Positions 27,134 to 34,975 of a stretch of 64,000 nt of DNA are shown here, in pieces (position 1 is the first letter of the stretch; each line of letters opens with the position of its first letter). Position numbers and translations under genes: made by a program. The notes beneath the pieces are model-generated. The model did not search any database. It saw only the letters and a program-made list of their open reading frames with translations, and was not told the origin of the DNA. The DNA comes from Parundibacterium terreum (GTDB taxonomy: Bacteria > Pseudomonadota > Gammaproteobacteria > Burkholderiales > Burkholderiaceae_D): NCBI RefSeq assembly GCF_014636315.1, contig NZ_BMED01000004.1:466137-530136 (forward strand), given 5' to 3'.

Positions 27134-28684
27134 ATGGAGACCGAACTCAAACTGCAGATTCATCCGCGCCACGCTGATGCGGTGCGCAAGCATCCGCTGC
27201 TGAAGAAATATGCGGTGGGCAAACCTCAAGAAGTGCAGATAGACGATACTTACTTTGATACACCCGATTTGCGTTTCTGGCGGGATAAAGCGGGCCTCAG
27301 GGTCAGGCGCGCCCGCGGCGCCTGGGTGCAGACGCTGAAGGGCGGCGGTACAGTAGAGGGCGGCCTGCATCAAAGGCACGAGTGGGAGTCCAGGCTGGAT
27401 ACGCCATCGCCGGATCTTGGCGTGCTGCATGAACTGGTGGACGGACACCCGCGTTGGAGAAAGCTGCTGCATTCCAAAACGGTGCGCCAAGGCTTGGCAC
27501 CTGTCTTCACGGCCCGGTTCACCAGAAGTACCTGGGCTTTGCAGCTTCCTGGCGGAGATCAGGTGGAGTTCGCATTGGATCAGGGACAAGTGCTCAGCCA
27601 GGGCCGGCCGGAAAGTATCAGCGAAATAGAGCTGGAACTAAAGTCGGGGCGGCCTGAGAGTTTGTTTGAATTTGCGCTGGAATTGCAGCACAAGATACCT
27701 TTACGCATCAGCAATGGCAGCAAGGCCCAGCAAGGTTATGCCTTGTATCGGCAGCCAGAGCTGCCTCCGCCAGCGGCAGTCAAAGCCGCCGCCGTGGAGT
27801 TACCTGCGGATCTTAGCGTACAAGACGCATTCGCACTCATCCTTTCCCATTGCACTGCGCAGATCGCTGCAAATGAAGCGGGAGTTACCGCGGGTGGCGA
27901 TATCGAGTGCCTGCACCAGATGCGCGTGGGCCTGCGCCGTTTGCGCTCGGCGCTCGGCCTTTGCAAGGAGATAGTGGCTGTGCCCTTGCAGGTACAAAAG
28001 GATATTGCCTGGCTGGCTGTCGTGCTGGGTGCTGCCCGGGACAGCGATGTGCTGGCGCATTCCATATTGCCCGTAGCGGCAAGGGCGGCGCAGGCAGCAT
28101 ACGAGACGCAATTGGGTACGCTCAGGTCTGCCGCACTATCGCATGCGGAACAGCAGCATGCGGCAGCAGCGGCTGCAATCGCTTCGCCGCGCTACGCCAG
28201 GCTGATGCTTGCATTGAGCGCCCGGGCCCATGGCGTTCTTTGGCCGGTGCCCGGCTTGCTGGATGGGCAGGCCGCAGATCAAGCCGTCCGCAAGTTTGCG
28301 CATCAGGCCATGGCTCTGGCACACAGAAAACTGAGGAAGCGCGGCAGGTATATCGACAACGAAGATGCCGGCACCAGACATCGCGTGCGTATCGCGGCCA
28401 AGAAATTGCGCTATGCGACAGAATTTTTTGCTTCCCTGTATCCGCAGAAGCGCACCCGGCCTTACATAGAAGCCTTGGCGCGGCTGCAGGATGGGCTTGG
28501 TGAACTCAACGATGCCGCCAGCGCGCCTTTGCTGCTGACAAACCTGCAAAATGCAAATCCAGAGCTGGCCGGTGCGGCAGCTTACGTCAGCGGCTACCTG
28601 GCTTCGCGTGCAGAATATGCGGGTGCCTGCCTGTCGTCTGCATGGGATGCGTTTGCCGAATTGAAGCCGCTGGCAAAGCTATGA
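27134..28684 (+). CDS. CYTH and CHAD domain protein (inorganic triphosphatase type)
   Basis: A 516-residue protein. The N-terminal CYTH domain (~1-200) starts with the ExExK signature (METELKLQI) and continues with DTYFDTPDLRFWRDKAGLRVRR and SEIELELKSG, the tunnel of acidic and basic residues that binds triphosphate and two metal ions. The C-terminal CHAD domain (~230-510) has the conserved basic helices HQMRVGLRRLRSAL and TRHRVRIAAKKLRYATEFF, thought to bind polyphosphate. The known relative is E. coli YgiF, which hydrolyses tripolyphosphate. Activity on polyP here is inference. It is monocistronic. Confidence 0.9.
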   Translation: METELKLQIHPRHADAVRKHPLLKKYAVGKPQEVQIDDTYFDTPDLRFWRDKAGLRVRRARGAWVQTLKGGGTVEGGLHQRHEWESRLDTPSPDLGVLHELVDGHPRWRKLLHSKTVRQGLAPVFTARFTRSTWALQLPGGDQVEFALDQGQVLSQGRPESISEIELELKSGRPESLFEFALELQHKIPLRISNGSKAQQGYALYRQPELPPPAAVKAAAVELPADLSVQDAFALILSHCTAQIAANEAGVTAGGDIECLHQMRVGLRRLRSALGLCKEIVAVPLQVQKDIAWLAVVLGAARDSDVLAHSILPVAARAAQAAYETQLGTLRSAALSHAEQQHAAAAAAIASPRYARLMLALSARAHGVLWPVPGLLDGQAADQAVRKFAHQAMALAHRKLRKRGRYIDNEDAGTRHRVRIAAKKLRYATEFFASLYPQKRTRPYIEALARLQDGLGELNDAASAPLLLTNLQNANPELAGAAAYVSGYLASRAEYAGACLSSAWDAFAELKPLAKL

Positions 28685-28715
28685 ATCAACCGCTGAATAG
28701 GTGCCGTACCCAGGT

Positions 28716-29534
28716 CTAATCCCATGCAGGAGCAAACGCAGGATTGACCAGGCGCCTGTCCTTGGGCAGGCTGGCAATGATGCGCCGGTCTGCTTCATCC
28801 AGTTGCAATTGCAGTGCTTGCAGATTGGCTTGCTGGCTTGCTCTTCTTTGCGCTTTGGGGATGGCTGCGACGCCGTCCTGGTCCAGCAGCCATTTCAGCG
28901 CAACCTGGGCCGGTGTCGCGCCGTGTTTGACAGCGATGGCGGCAAGCTGTGGATGTTCAGCCAGCTTGCCTTGCGCCAGCGGACAATACGCGACTACAGG
29001 TATGCCTTTGCTGGCGAGGTAGGAACGCACCGGCGTCTGATCCAGCAACACATGATATTCGATCTGGTTACAGGCAATAGGAGCGCCAATGTCTTCGATA
29101 GCGCTACGGAGCAGGCTCAGATTAAAGTTACTGACTCCTATCGCGCGTATGCGTTTTTGCTCTTTGAGTTTGAGCAACGTGTCAAACATGGCGGACATAT
29201 CCATATCTTTGGCTGGCCAATGCACCATCAGCAGATCGACATAATCCAGTTGTAACTTGGCCAGGCTGGTTTCGAAAGATGCCTTGATCGCCGCTGGGGC
29301 CAGTTGGTCATGCCAGACCTTGGTGGTGACGTGGATATCTTTGCGCGCCAGTGTAGAGCCGGCAATCGCCGCGCCGACCGCATCTTCATTGCCATACATC
29401 GCTGCAGTATCGATATGACGGTAGCCAAGATCCAATGCGCTTTCCACTGCGGCACGGCAATCGTCGCCTTGCATGCGGAAGGTGCCTAAGCCCAGACGGG
29501 GCAAGCTGATTCCCTGAGTCTGTAAAGGGTTCAT
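28716..29534 (-). CDS. Aldo/keto reductase (2,5-diketo-gluconate reductase-like)
   Basis: A 272-residue NADPH-dependent TIM-barrel reductase. The AKR tetrad is visible: Asp and Tyr in YRHIDTAAMYGNE, Lys in HVTTKVWHDQL and His in DLLMVHWPAK. Further signatures are RAIGVSNFNLSLL and IPKAQRRASQQANL (cofactor phosphate). Closest in style to DkgB. The start at 29534 (MNPLQTQG) is preferred to the ATG at 29648 because GGAG lies before it and homologues begin with GISLPRLGLGTFR. Natural substrate unknown. Confidence 0.9.
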   Translation of the reverse strand: MNPLQTQGISLPRLGLGTFRMQGDDCRAAVESALDLGYRHIDTAAMYGNEDAVGAAIAGSTLARKDIHVTTKVWHDQLAPAAIKASFETSLAKLQLDYVDLLMVHWPAKDMDMSAMFDTLLKLKEQKRIRAIGVSNFNLSLLRSAIEDIGAPIACNQIEYHVLLDQTPVRSYLASKGIPVVAYCPLAQGKLAEHPQLAAIAVKHGATPAQVALKWLLDQDGVAAIPKAQRRASQQANLQALQLQLDEADRRIIASLPKDRRLVNPAFAPAWD

Positions 29535-29703
29535 CGTGTTTATTCTCCAGATGGAACGCGGCAAGTGCCGCACGGGAGGATTGTGTGCCGATGGCACCGC
29601 TTTGACGATAGCACACCGGTTATTTGATAGGTGACCGGCCGTCAGCAATCAGTCTCGTTTGCCGCAGACTTGCTCCACTGCGGCAAACGAGATGCAGCCC
29701 GAC

Positions 29704-30327
29704 CTAGCTGCCTGAGCTCACGCTGCCTATGCCCTGCACGGATTTATTGACGGTGCGCGGGTTGCCATAATAAGTGAGCGTGCCCATGCCTTGTACCACC
29801 GCATTCAGCAATTCATTGGCAAATACCTTGACCGTTCCTATGCCCTCAAACTCAACGTCGACGCGGTCTGCGTTCAATGCTTTGGTGTCCACTTCTCCGA
29901 CACCCTGTGCCTTCAGGCGCAGCCATTTTACTTTGCCGTTGGCTTTCAGGCTGCCTGCGCCCTGGTAGCTGACGTCCAGGCGATCTCCCGAGATGTTATT
30001 CAGTGCGGTGACGCCGGCGCCTTCTATTTTCAATTGGCGCAGTGCAGGCAGGGTGATCGTCACTTTAGGATCGCCGCTTGCCGACTTGGAATTTTTGTCT
30101 TTCATCGAAATGCGCAGTTCGTCGCCGACGACCTCGGTAATCACTTCGCTGACGAACTTGGTATTTCCACTCACGACGACAGACTGCGTCTTGCCGGCCT
30201 CGATCAGTACACTGATCGGACCTTTACTATTGATGGCGCTAAAAGCGGGTACTGCCCGGGTCTGCTCATCGGCATGGGCCAGCGTGGCGAGTAAAAGGAG
30301 GGCGGGGAGGGCAAATAGGCGGTGCAT
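29704..30327 (-). CDS. Exported GIN-domain (DUF2807) beta-helix protein
   Basis: A 207-residue exported protein. Signal peptide ~1-19 (MHRLFALPALLLLATLAHA), then a head-GIN / DUF2807 domain with repeating short strands, such as LKIEGAGVTALNNISGDRLD, SYQGAGSLKANGKVKW and VVQGMGTLTYYGN; the Gly-x-Gly turns recur about every 20 residues. The family forms right-handed beta structures at the cell surface or periplasm; function is not established. The start is chosen by GAGGATACTTAC before the ATG at 30327 and by the signal peptide. Confidence 0.85.
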   Translation of the reverse strand: MHRLFALPALLLLATLAHADEQTRAVPAFSAINSKGPISVLIEAGKTQSVVVSGNTKFVSEVITEVVGDELRISMKDKNSKSASGDPKVTITLPALRQLKIEGAGVTALNNISGDRLDVSYQGAGSLKANGKVKWLRLKAQGVGEVDTKALNADRVDVEFEGIGTVKVFANELLNAVVQGMGTLTYYGNPRTVNKSVQGIGSVSSGS

Positions 30328-30378
30328 GTAAGTATCCTCAAGGTCTGGATTATTCTGAACGTTTATTTTTAATACCAA

Positions 30379-30855
30379 TTAATTGTACGATCCTGCGCCG
30401 CTCTCAGGATACATTTTGCGATGAACTGCAAGCTGGGAGGGATGCTTTGCAATTTTTAAGCACAAACTAAATGAGTGTGGCATTGCAGTGAAATTAAATA
30501 ATTCAATATGGACGAGCGTATTTTTTTTGTCGCTTGAATGAGGCCAGGGCTTTGCAAACTGCGCGATTGCGGTTGCCGAACATAATCTCGCCTTGACTGC
30601 AAGATAGCATCGCGCTATCTTCGCGCACGCAAAAAAACTCGAAAACGCAATTGTGATTAAATACGGCATCTTGGATCGCCAGAATATTTTTTGCGAAGAT
30701 GGCGTGAACTCGCCGTTCCACATTGTTGCTTCAGTCTTGCCATCTTGGCTTAACCTGACGCTGCCAGTCCGGCTGCCTGCAATTGCAGCGTATGGACAGG
30801 AGGCGCAGGAATATTGATCAGCCACTGAATAAAAAACCGAATAAACGGAGTTAGT
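30379..30855. other. AT-rich intergenic region with a perfect 8-bp hairpin
   Basis: 477 bases with no convincing gene; minus-strand frames at 30379-30825 and 30503-30721 lack family signatures. AAGATAGC and GCTATCTT at 30601-30621 form a perfect hairpin (5-base loop) without a T-run, possibly an operator. The GntP promoter should lie toward the right end. Confidence 0.5.
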
Positions 30856-32256
30856 ATGTCTTTTATTGTTGTACTCGCCGCGCTGGTCTTCCTGATGCTG
30901 GCCGCCTACCGTGGCTACAGCGTGATTCTCTTCGCGCCCATCGCAGCATTGGGTGCTGTCTTGTTTACCGACCCGGCTGCAGTTGCGCCTGTCTTCAGCG
31001 GCATTTTCATGGAGAAGATGGTTGGCTTCATTAAACTCTATTTCCCCGTCTTCTTGCTCGGTGCGGTATTCGGCAAGCTGATTGAGCTATCGGGTTTTTC
31101 CGAGTCCATCGTGGTGGCCGCGATTCGCTACATTGGCCGCTCGCGCGCCAATGCTGTGATCGTTACCGTTTGCGCTTTGCTGACCTATGGCGGCGTATCG
31201 CTGTTCGTTGTGGTGTTTGCGGTATACCCTTTTGCGGCAGAGCTGTACCGCCAAAGCAATATCCCGAAACGCCTGATGCCGGGGGCGATTGCCTTGGGCG
31301 CATTTTCTTTCACGATGGATTCTTTGCCGGGTACGCCGCAGATTCAAAACATCATCCCGACGACCTTCTTTAAAACTACAGGCTGGGCTGCCCCCTGGCT
31401 GGGCACGATAGGATCGCTGTTCATTATCGTTGTCGGACTGACGTTTCTGGAATGGCGCCGCCGCTCTGCGATGGCAAAGGGTGAAGGATATGGAACTTCG
31501 CTCAATAATGAGCCTGAACGTACCAATTCCACCAATCTGCCGCATCCGCTGCTGTCTGTCGCACCGCTGATACTGGTGGGCGTTGCCAACTTTGCGCTGA
31601 CTAAATTGATACCCGGCTGGTATGGGGAAAGCTATTCGCTGACAGCGGATATGCTGCCCGGCCTGCATGCGCCGGTAAATACGCCAATCAAGACCGTGGT
31701 CGGCATCTGGGCCGTAGAAGGCGCTTTGCTGCTGGGGATATTATTCGTTGCGCTGACTGCGCTCCAGCGCGTTCGCAGCAATTTTGCCAGCGGCACCAAA
31801 GTTGCAGTCGGCGGCGCGCTGTTGGCGGCCATGAATACCGCTTCCGAATACGGCTTTGGTGGCGTGATTGCATCATTGCCCGGCTTCCTGGTCGTTAGCG
31901 AAGCGCTGAAAAGCGTTCCCAATCCACTGGTCAATGCAGCGGTTTCGGTCAGCTCGCTGGCAGGGATTACAGGATCGGCGTCCGGCGGCATGAGTATCGC
32001 ACTGGCCGCGATGTCCGACCTTTTCATCAAGGGTGCGCAAATGGCGAATATTCCGCTGGAAGTGCTGCACCGTGTAGTGGCGATGGCTAGCGGCGGCATG
32101 GATACCTTGCCGCATAATGGCGCGGTCATCACCCTGCTGGCGGTAACCGGACTGACGCACAGGGAATCCTATCGCGACATCTTTGCGGTCACCGTTATCA
32201 AGACGCTGGCGGTATTCTTTGTGATTGCAGTGTATTACCTGACGGGTCTGGTGTAG
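30856..32256 (+). CDS. GntP-family permease
   Basis: A 466-residue inner-membrane carrier of the GntP (gluconate:H+ symporter) family with about 12-13 hydrophobic helices throughout. Diagnostic segments are LGAVFGKLIELSGFSESIV, LTYGGVSLFVVVFAVYPF, MDSLPGTPQIQNIIPTT, and near the end GMSIALAAMSDLFIKG with MASGGMDTLPHNGAVITLL. Related carriers move gluconate, beta-hydroxybutyrate or other hydroxy acids; the substrate here cannot be read. The ribosome site ACGGAGTTAGT is good. It is alone, and an intrinsic terminator lies 146 bases downstream. Confidence 0.88.
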   Translation: MSFIVVLAALVFLMLAAYRGYSVILFAPIAALGAVLFTDPAAVAPVFSGIFMEKMVGFIKLYFPVFLLGAVFGKLIELSGFSESIVVAAIRYIGRSRANAVIVTVCALLTYGGVSLFVVVFAVYPFAAELYRQSNIPKRLMPGAIALGAFSFTMDSLPGTPQIQNIIPTTFFKTTGWAAPWLGTIGSLFIIVVGLTFLEWRRRSAMAKGEGYGTSLNNEPERTNSTNLPHPLLSVAPLILVGVANFALTKLIPGWYGESYSLTADMLPGLHAPVNTPIKTVVGIWAVEGALLLGILFVALTALQRVRSNFASGTKVAVGGALLAAMNTASEYGFGGVIASLPGFLVVSEALKSVPNPLVNAAVSVSSLAGITGSASGGMSIALAAMSDLFIKGAQMANIPLEVLHRVVAMASGGMDTLPHNGAVITLLAVTGLTHRESYRDIFAVTVIKTLAVFFVIAVYYLTGLV

Positions 32257-32806
32257 TCCATAGCCTGACGGATGCCGGTCTGCTTGACAGATGTTGCGCG
32301 CGGACGGGCATCCTTAAGGTCAACCACATTTTGACAAATAGGGCAGCGATTGTTCTCCCTGTTTGCATGTAGCAAATACTAATTTTCGGTCAATCAATAA
32401 GGGCTTACCAGCGCAAGGCGGTAAGCCTTTTTTTTCAAGATTAAGACCACAAGCTTGCTTAATTATCTGAATCCTTGTGCGGTTACTGTCGGACATTTGA
32501 AACACACAGGATGCCGGAAATGAAGGTGTGGTGGCCAAAAATAGGCGGACAATGTCCCTAAAGCATCACAGCTAGAGCGCCAGTAACAATCCATCAAACG
32601 TACACTCTTTTCAGCGGCAATTGAAAAATTACTGGTGCCGGCGGCTTGAGCTGCGGGGTCTTGCGCAAACTGACCCGGCCTGGATGGTGCCGCTTATATA
32701 AATGTGTCGGAACCAACAGCCTGCATTGAGCCATCTTCTCCCAACACATCAGCGCTACGTTTCCGACGTCGGATACGCATGGCGCTTAATCCAAGGATGA
32801 ACTGGA
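32257..32806. other. Intergenic region between GntP permease and DUF4863 gene
   Basis: 550 bases. Contains the intrinsic terminator at 32402-32435 and a small TTTGC-atgta-GCAAA hairpin just before it. The strand opposite the terminator has a 72-codon frame without support. I see no RNA gene. Confidence 0.5.
32402..32435 (+). terminator. Intrinsic terminator
   Basis: GGCTTACC and GGTAAGCC form an 8-bp stem with a 10-base loop, followed directly by eight T. A strong + strand terminator, 146 bases past the GntP stop. The long gap allows for a 3' untranslated tail or small RNA. Confidence 0.85.
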
Positions 32807-33358
32807 ATGTCCCAGACTGAATTTGCAAATAGAAAAGACAAGCTTGTCGCTCGCCTTATCCCTTTTCTTCAAGAAATCAAGGATATGACAGCGAGCACCG
32901 AGGTCGAGCAATGGCTGAATGAAAAATATGGTGTTGAAAGTGAGACGTACCACGAACTATCAGGATTGATTGCCCTTGCCGTCGAGGAAGGCTGGGCGGC
33001 CGATACTGAGATTGCTGGCCCGCGTTACCGCCGCTCACGAGTTGCCGAACCTTGCGCGGAGACATTTTTCTTCAGCATCACAGCGGTACTGATGGACAGC
33101 ACGGATAATTCCCAGAACAATCCCGAGGGCAGCTTCCGTGGCGGCTATCATTTACATCCGTACGGCGAATTCAATTTAGTAGTGCCGCTCAGTGAAGGCG
33201 CCGCACTCGCGGGACCGAATGGCTGGTGTTATGGCGGCTGGACGGTACCGATGCCGGGGAGCCACCACTTTCCAGAAACCAAGGGCGGCGCTGTTGTCTC
33301 GCTTACTTTTCTGCCTGCAGGGCGGATCGCGTTTGATGTCAAGCCGCCAGCGGATTGA
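32807..33358 (+). CDS. DUF4863 / 4-hydroxylaminobenzoate lyase-like protein
   Basis: A 183-residue cytosolic protein matching the DUF4863 family, to which I believe PnbB, the 4-hydroxylaminobenzoate lyase of p-nitrobenzoate breakdown, belongs. An N-terminal helical part (~1-75) precedes a cupin-like C-terminal beta domain (~85-180) with GGYHLHPYGEFNLVVPL, GWCYGGWTVPMPGSHHFPET and VVSLTFLPAGRIAFDV; the His residues in HLHPYGE and SHHFPE could bind metal. No nitroreductase or protocatechuate pathway gene lies nearby, so the lyase role is only a family-based guess. AAGGA lies about 9 bases before the start. Confidence 0.7.
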   Translation: MSQTEFANRKDKLVARLIPFLQEIKDMTASTEVEQWLNEKYGVESETYHELSGLIALAVEEGWAADTEIAGPRYRRSRVAEPCAETFFFSITAVLMDSTDNSQNNPEGSFRGGYHLHPYGEFNLVVPLSEGAALAGPNGWCYGGWTVPMPGSHHFPETKGGAVVSLTFLPAGRIAFDVKPPAD

Positions 33359-33442
33359 GGCATGCAGGGGCGCCAGCGTGCACGTTAAATATGCAGATCA
33401 AGGAGATCGCCCTGCGTAAAATGCTGACAAAAAAATTGGCAT

Positions 33443-33646
33443 ATGTCTACAGAGTGGCCCTCTGGCCGACCAAGCCAATCAGACCCGTTGGCCGACGCAG
33501 TGGAAATTCATGACAAATGGCTGCCAACATTGAAGAAAGCTGTTGCAGGCCTATCCGGTGCGGGCCGTAGCATTGAAAAAATCCAAGATGTGCTTGATTC
33601 AATGCAACTCATCAACCAGCACAAGCTGACCACGCCGGTGAACTGA
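33443..33646 (+). CDS. 67-residue protein of unknown function
   Basis: A small soluble protein with an amphipathic helical middle (DPLADAVEIHDKWLPTLKKAVAG, in two parts, and SIEKIQDVLDSMQLINQHKL). No signal peptide, membrane helix or known motif. No clear Shine-Dalgarno precedes the ATG (AAAAATTGGCAT). Seven bases after its stop is a perfect palindrome (33653-33671). Coding potential is moderate; it may instead be a chance frame. Confidence 0.4.
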   Translation: MSTEWPSGRPSQSDPLADAVEIHDKWLPTLKKAVAGLSGAGRSIEKIQDVLDSMQLINQHKLTTPVN

Positions 33647-33652
33647 AAGGGG

Positions 33653-33671
33653 GGTGATAATGTTATTATCA
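33653..33671. promoter_or_regulatory. Perfect AT-rich palindrome upstream of the persulfide-dioxygenase gene
   Basis: GTGATAAT-gtt-ATTATCAC, 8-bp arms, about 145 bases before the metallo-hydrolase/rhodanese start. No T-run follows, so an operator is likelier than a terminator. ArsR-family repressors (BigR type) control similar genes through AT-rich palindromes; the link here is inference. Confidence 0.45.
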
Positions 33672-33814
33672 CGCCTGCAGTTATCTACTAAGAAGCTGCG
33701 CAGTGCTTCTCTAGTTTTAAGCCGATTCAGCGGTATTTGCGCAGCCACTCGGCAGTCCCTGAAACGGGCGGCGAGACCGCCAAAGGCGCCATACCATCCT
33801 TTTTGAGCCCAGCA

Positions 33815-34882
33815 ATGATGATTTTTCGCCAGCTTTTCGATCCTACTTCATCCACCTACACTTATTTGCTGGGCGACGGCGGCGAGGCGCTGCTGATTGA
33901 CCCGGTGTATGAGCAGGTACCGCGTGATCTGGCTTTGCTGCAGGAGTTGGGATTGCGGCTGCGAGCCACGCTGGATACCCATGTGCATGCCGACCATGTA
34001 ACGGGCGCGTGGCGCCTGAGCCAGCGCTGCGACAGCGGCATCGCCCTCTCTGAAGCTGCCGGCGCTGCAGGCGTGAGCCGCCCGTTGCGGCATGGGGATC
34101 GCATTGATTTCGGCTCGCGCTACCTGACGGTGCGCGCCACCCCCGGCCATACCAACGGCTGCCTGACCTATGTGCTGGATGACCAGAGCATGGCCTTCAC
34201 CGGCGACAGCCTTTTGATACGCGGCTGCGGCCGTACCGATTTCCAGCAGGGCAGCCCGCAGCAATTATTCGCCTCGGTGCGCGAGCAAATACTGACGCTG
34301 CCAGACGCCTGCCTGCTTTATCCTGCGCACGATTATCGCGGCATTACCGTGACCAGCGTGGCTGAGGAGCGTCGCTTCAACCCCCGCCTGGGCGGCGACG
34401 TCGATGTCGGTGACTTCACCGGCCACATGAATAATTTGAACCTGCCGCATCCAAAGCTGATGGCGGTGGCGGTGCCCGCCAACCTGCGCTGCGGCCAGCC
34501 GGAAGGCGATGCGCCGCCGCCGGAGACACCGGCGTGGGCCCCGCTGACTTTGCGTTTTAGCGGAGTGTGGGAAATAGAACCGATGGCGCTGCTGGAGCAT
34601 GCTGCCACATTGCAGATCGTCGACGTGCGCGAAGCGCCGGAGTTCATAGACCGTCTCGGCCATCTGCCGGGCGCGCAACTGGTGCCGCTGTCGCAACTGA
34701 TGGACAGGCTGGGCGAGCTGGACCGCGAGCGGCCGGTGGTTGCAGTGTGCCGCTCCGGGGTGCGTTCGGCACAGGCCAGCGTGTTATTGAGCAAGGCAGG
34801 CTTCGGCAAAGTGGCTAATCTGGCCGGCGGCATGCTGCGCTGGAGAGCAGAGGCCTTGCCTGTGGCATCGGATAGTGCGTAG
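33815..34882 (+). CDS. Persulfide dioxygenase-rhodanese fusion (MBL fold)
   Basis: A 355-residue fusion. Residues ~1-230 are an ETHE1-like metallo-beta-lactamase domain with the metal site THVHADHVTGAW, ATPGHTNGCLTYVL and FTGDSLLIRGCGRTDFQQG; residues ~260-350 are a rhodanese domain with QIVDVREAPEF and the active-site loop VCRSGVRS (Cys in CRSGVR). The pair would oxidise glutathione persulfide to sulfite and transfer sulfur to or from thiosulfate. I start at MMIFRQLFDPTSSTYTY because homologues begin this way; upstream codons lack conservation, and no strong Shine-Dalgarno is visible. A terminator follows the stop. Confidence 0.9.
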   Translation: MMIFRQLFDPTSSTYTYLLGDGGEALLIDPVYEQVPRDLALLQELGLRLRATLDTHVHADHVTGAWRLSQRCDSGIALSEAAGAAGVSRPLRHGDRIDFGSRYLTVRATPGHTNGCLTYVLDDQSMAFTGDSLLIRGCGRTDFQQGSPQQLFASVREQILTLPDACLLYPAHDYRGITVTSVAEERRFNPRLGGDVDVGDFTGHMNNLNLPHPKLMAVAVPANLRCGQPEGDAPPPETPAWAPLTLRFSGVWEIEPMALLEHAATLQIVDVREAPEFIDRLGHLPGAQLVPLSQLMDRLGELDRERPVVAVCRSGVRSAQASVLLSKAGFGKVANLAGGMLRWRAEALPVASDSA

Positions 34883-34903
34883 AGCGGACAGGTATCCATA
34901 TGC

Positions 34904-34939
34904 AAAACGCCAGGCCGCAAAGCCTGGCGTTTTGTTTTT
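34904..34939. terminator. Bidirectional intrinsic terminator
   Basis: AAAACGCCAGGC and GCCTGGCGTTTT form a perfect 12-bp stem with a 6-base loop and TTTTGTTTTT on +. It separates the rhodanese fusion (+) from the convergent DUF4214 gene (-). Confidence 0.9.
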
Positions 34940-34975
34940 GGGGCCTGCCAGTTCGGTGGAAGAGCGGCTGCACCT

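Noticed and set aside
30379..30825. 148-codon minus frame
   Set aside because: AT-rich, Cys/Ser-biased translation with no ribosome site or known motif.
32320..32538. 72-codon minus frame
   Set aside because: Contains the terminator hairpin of the + strand; no support.
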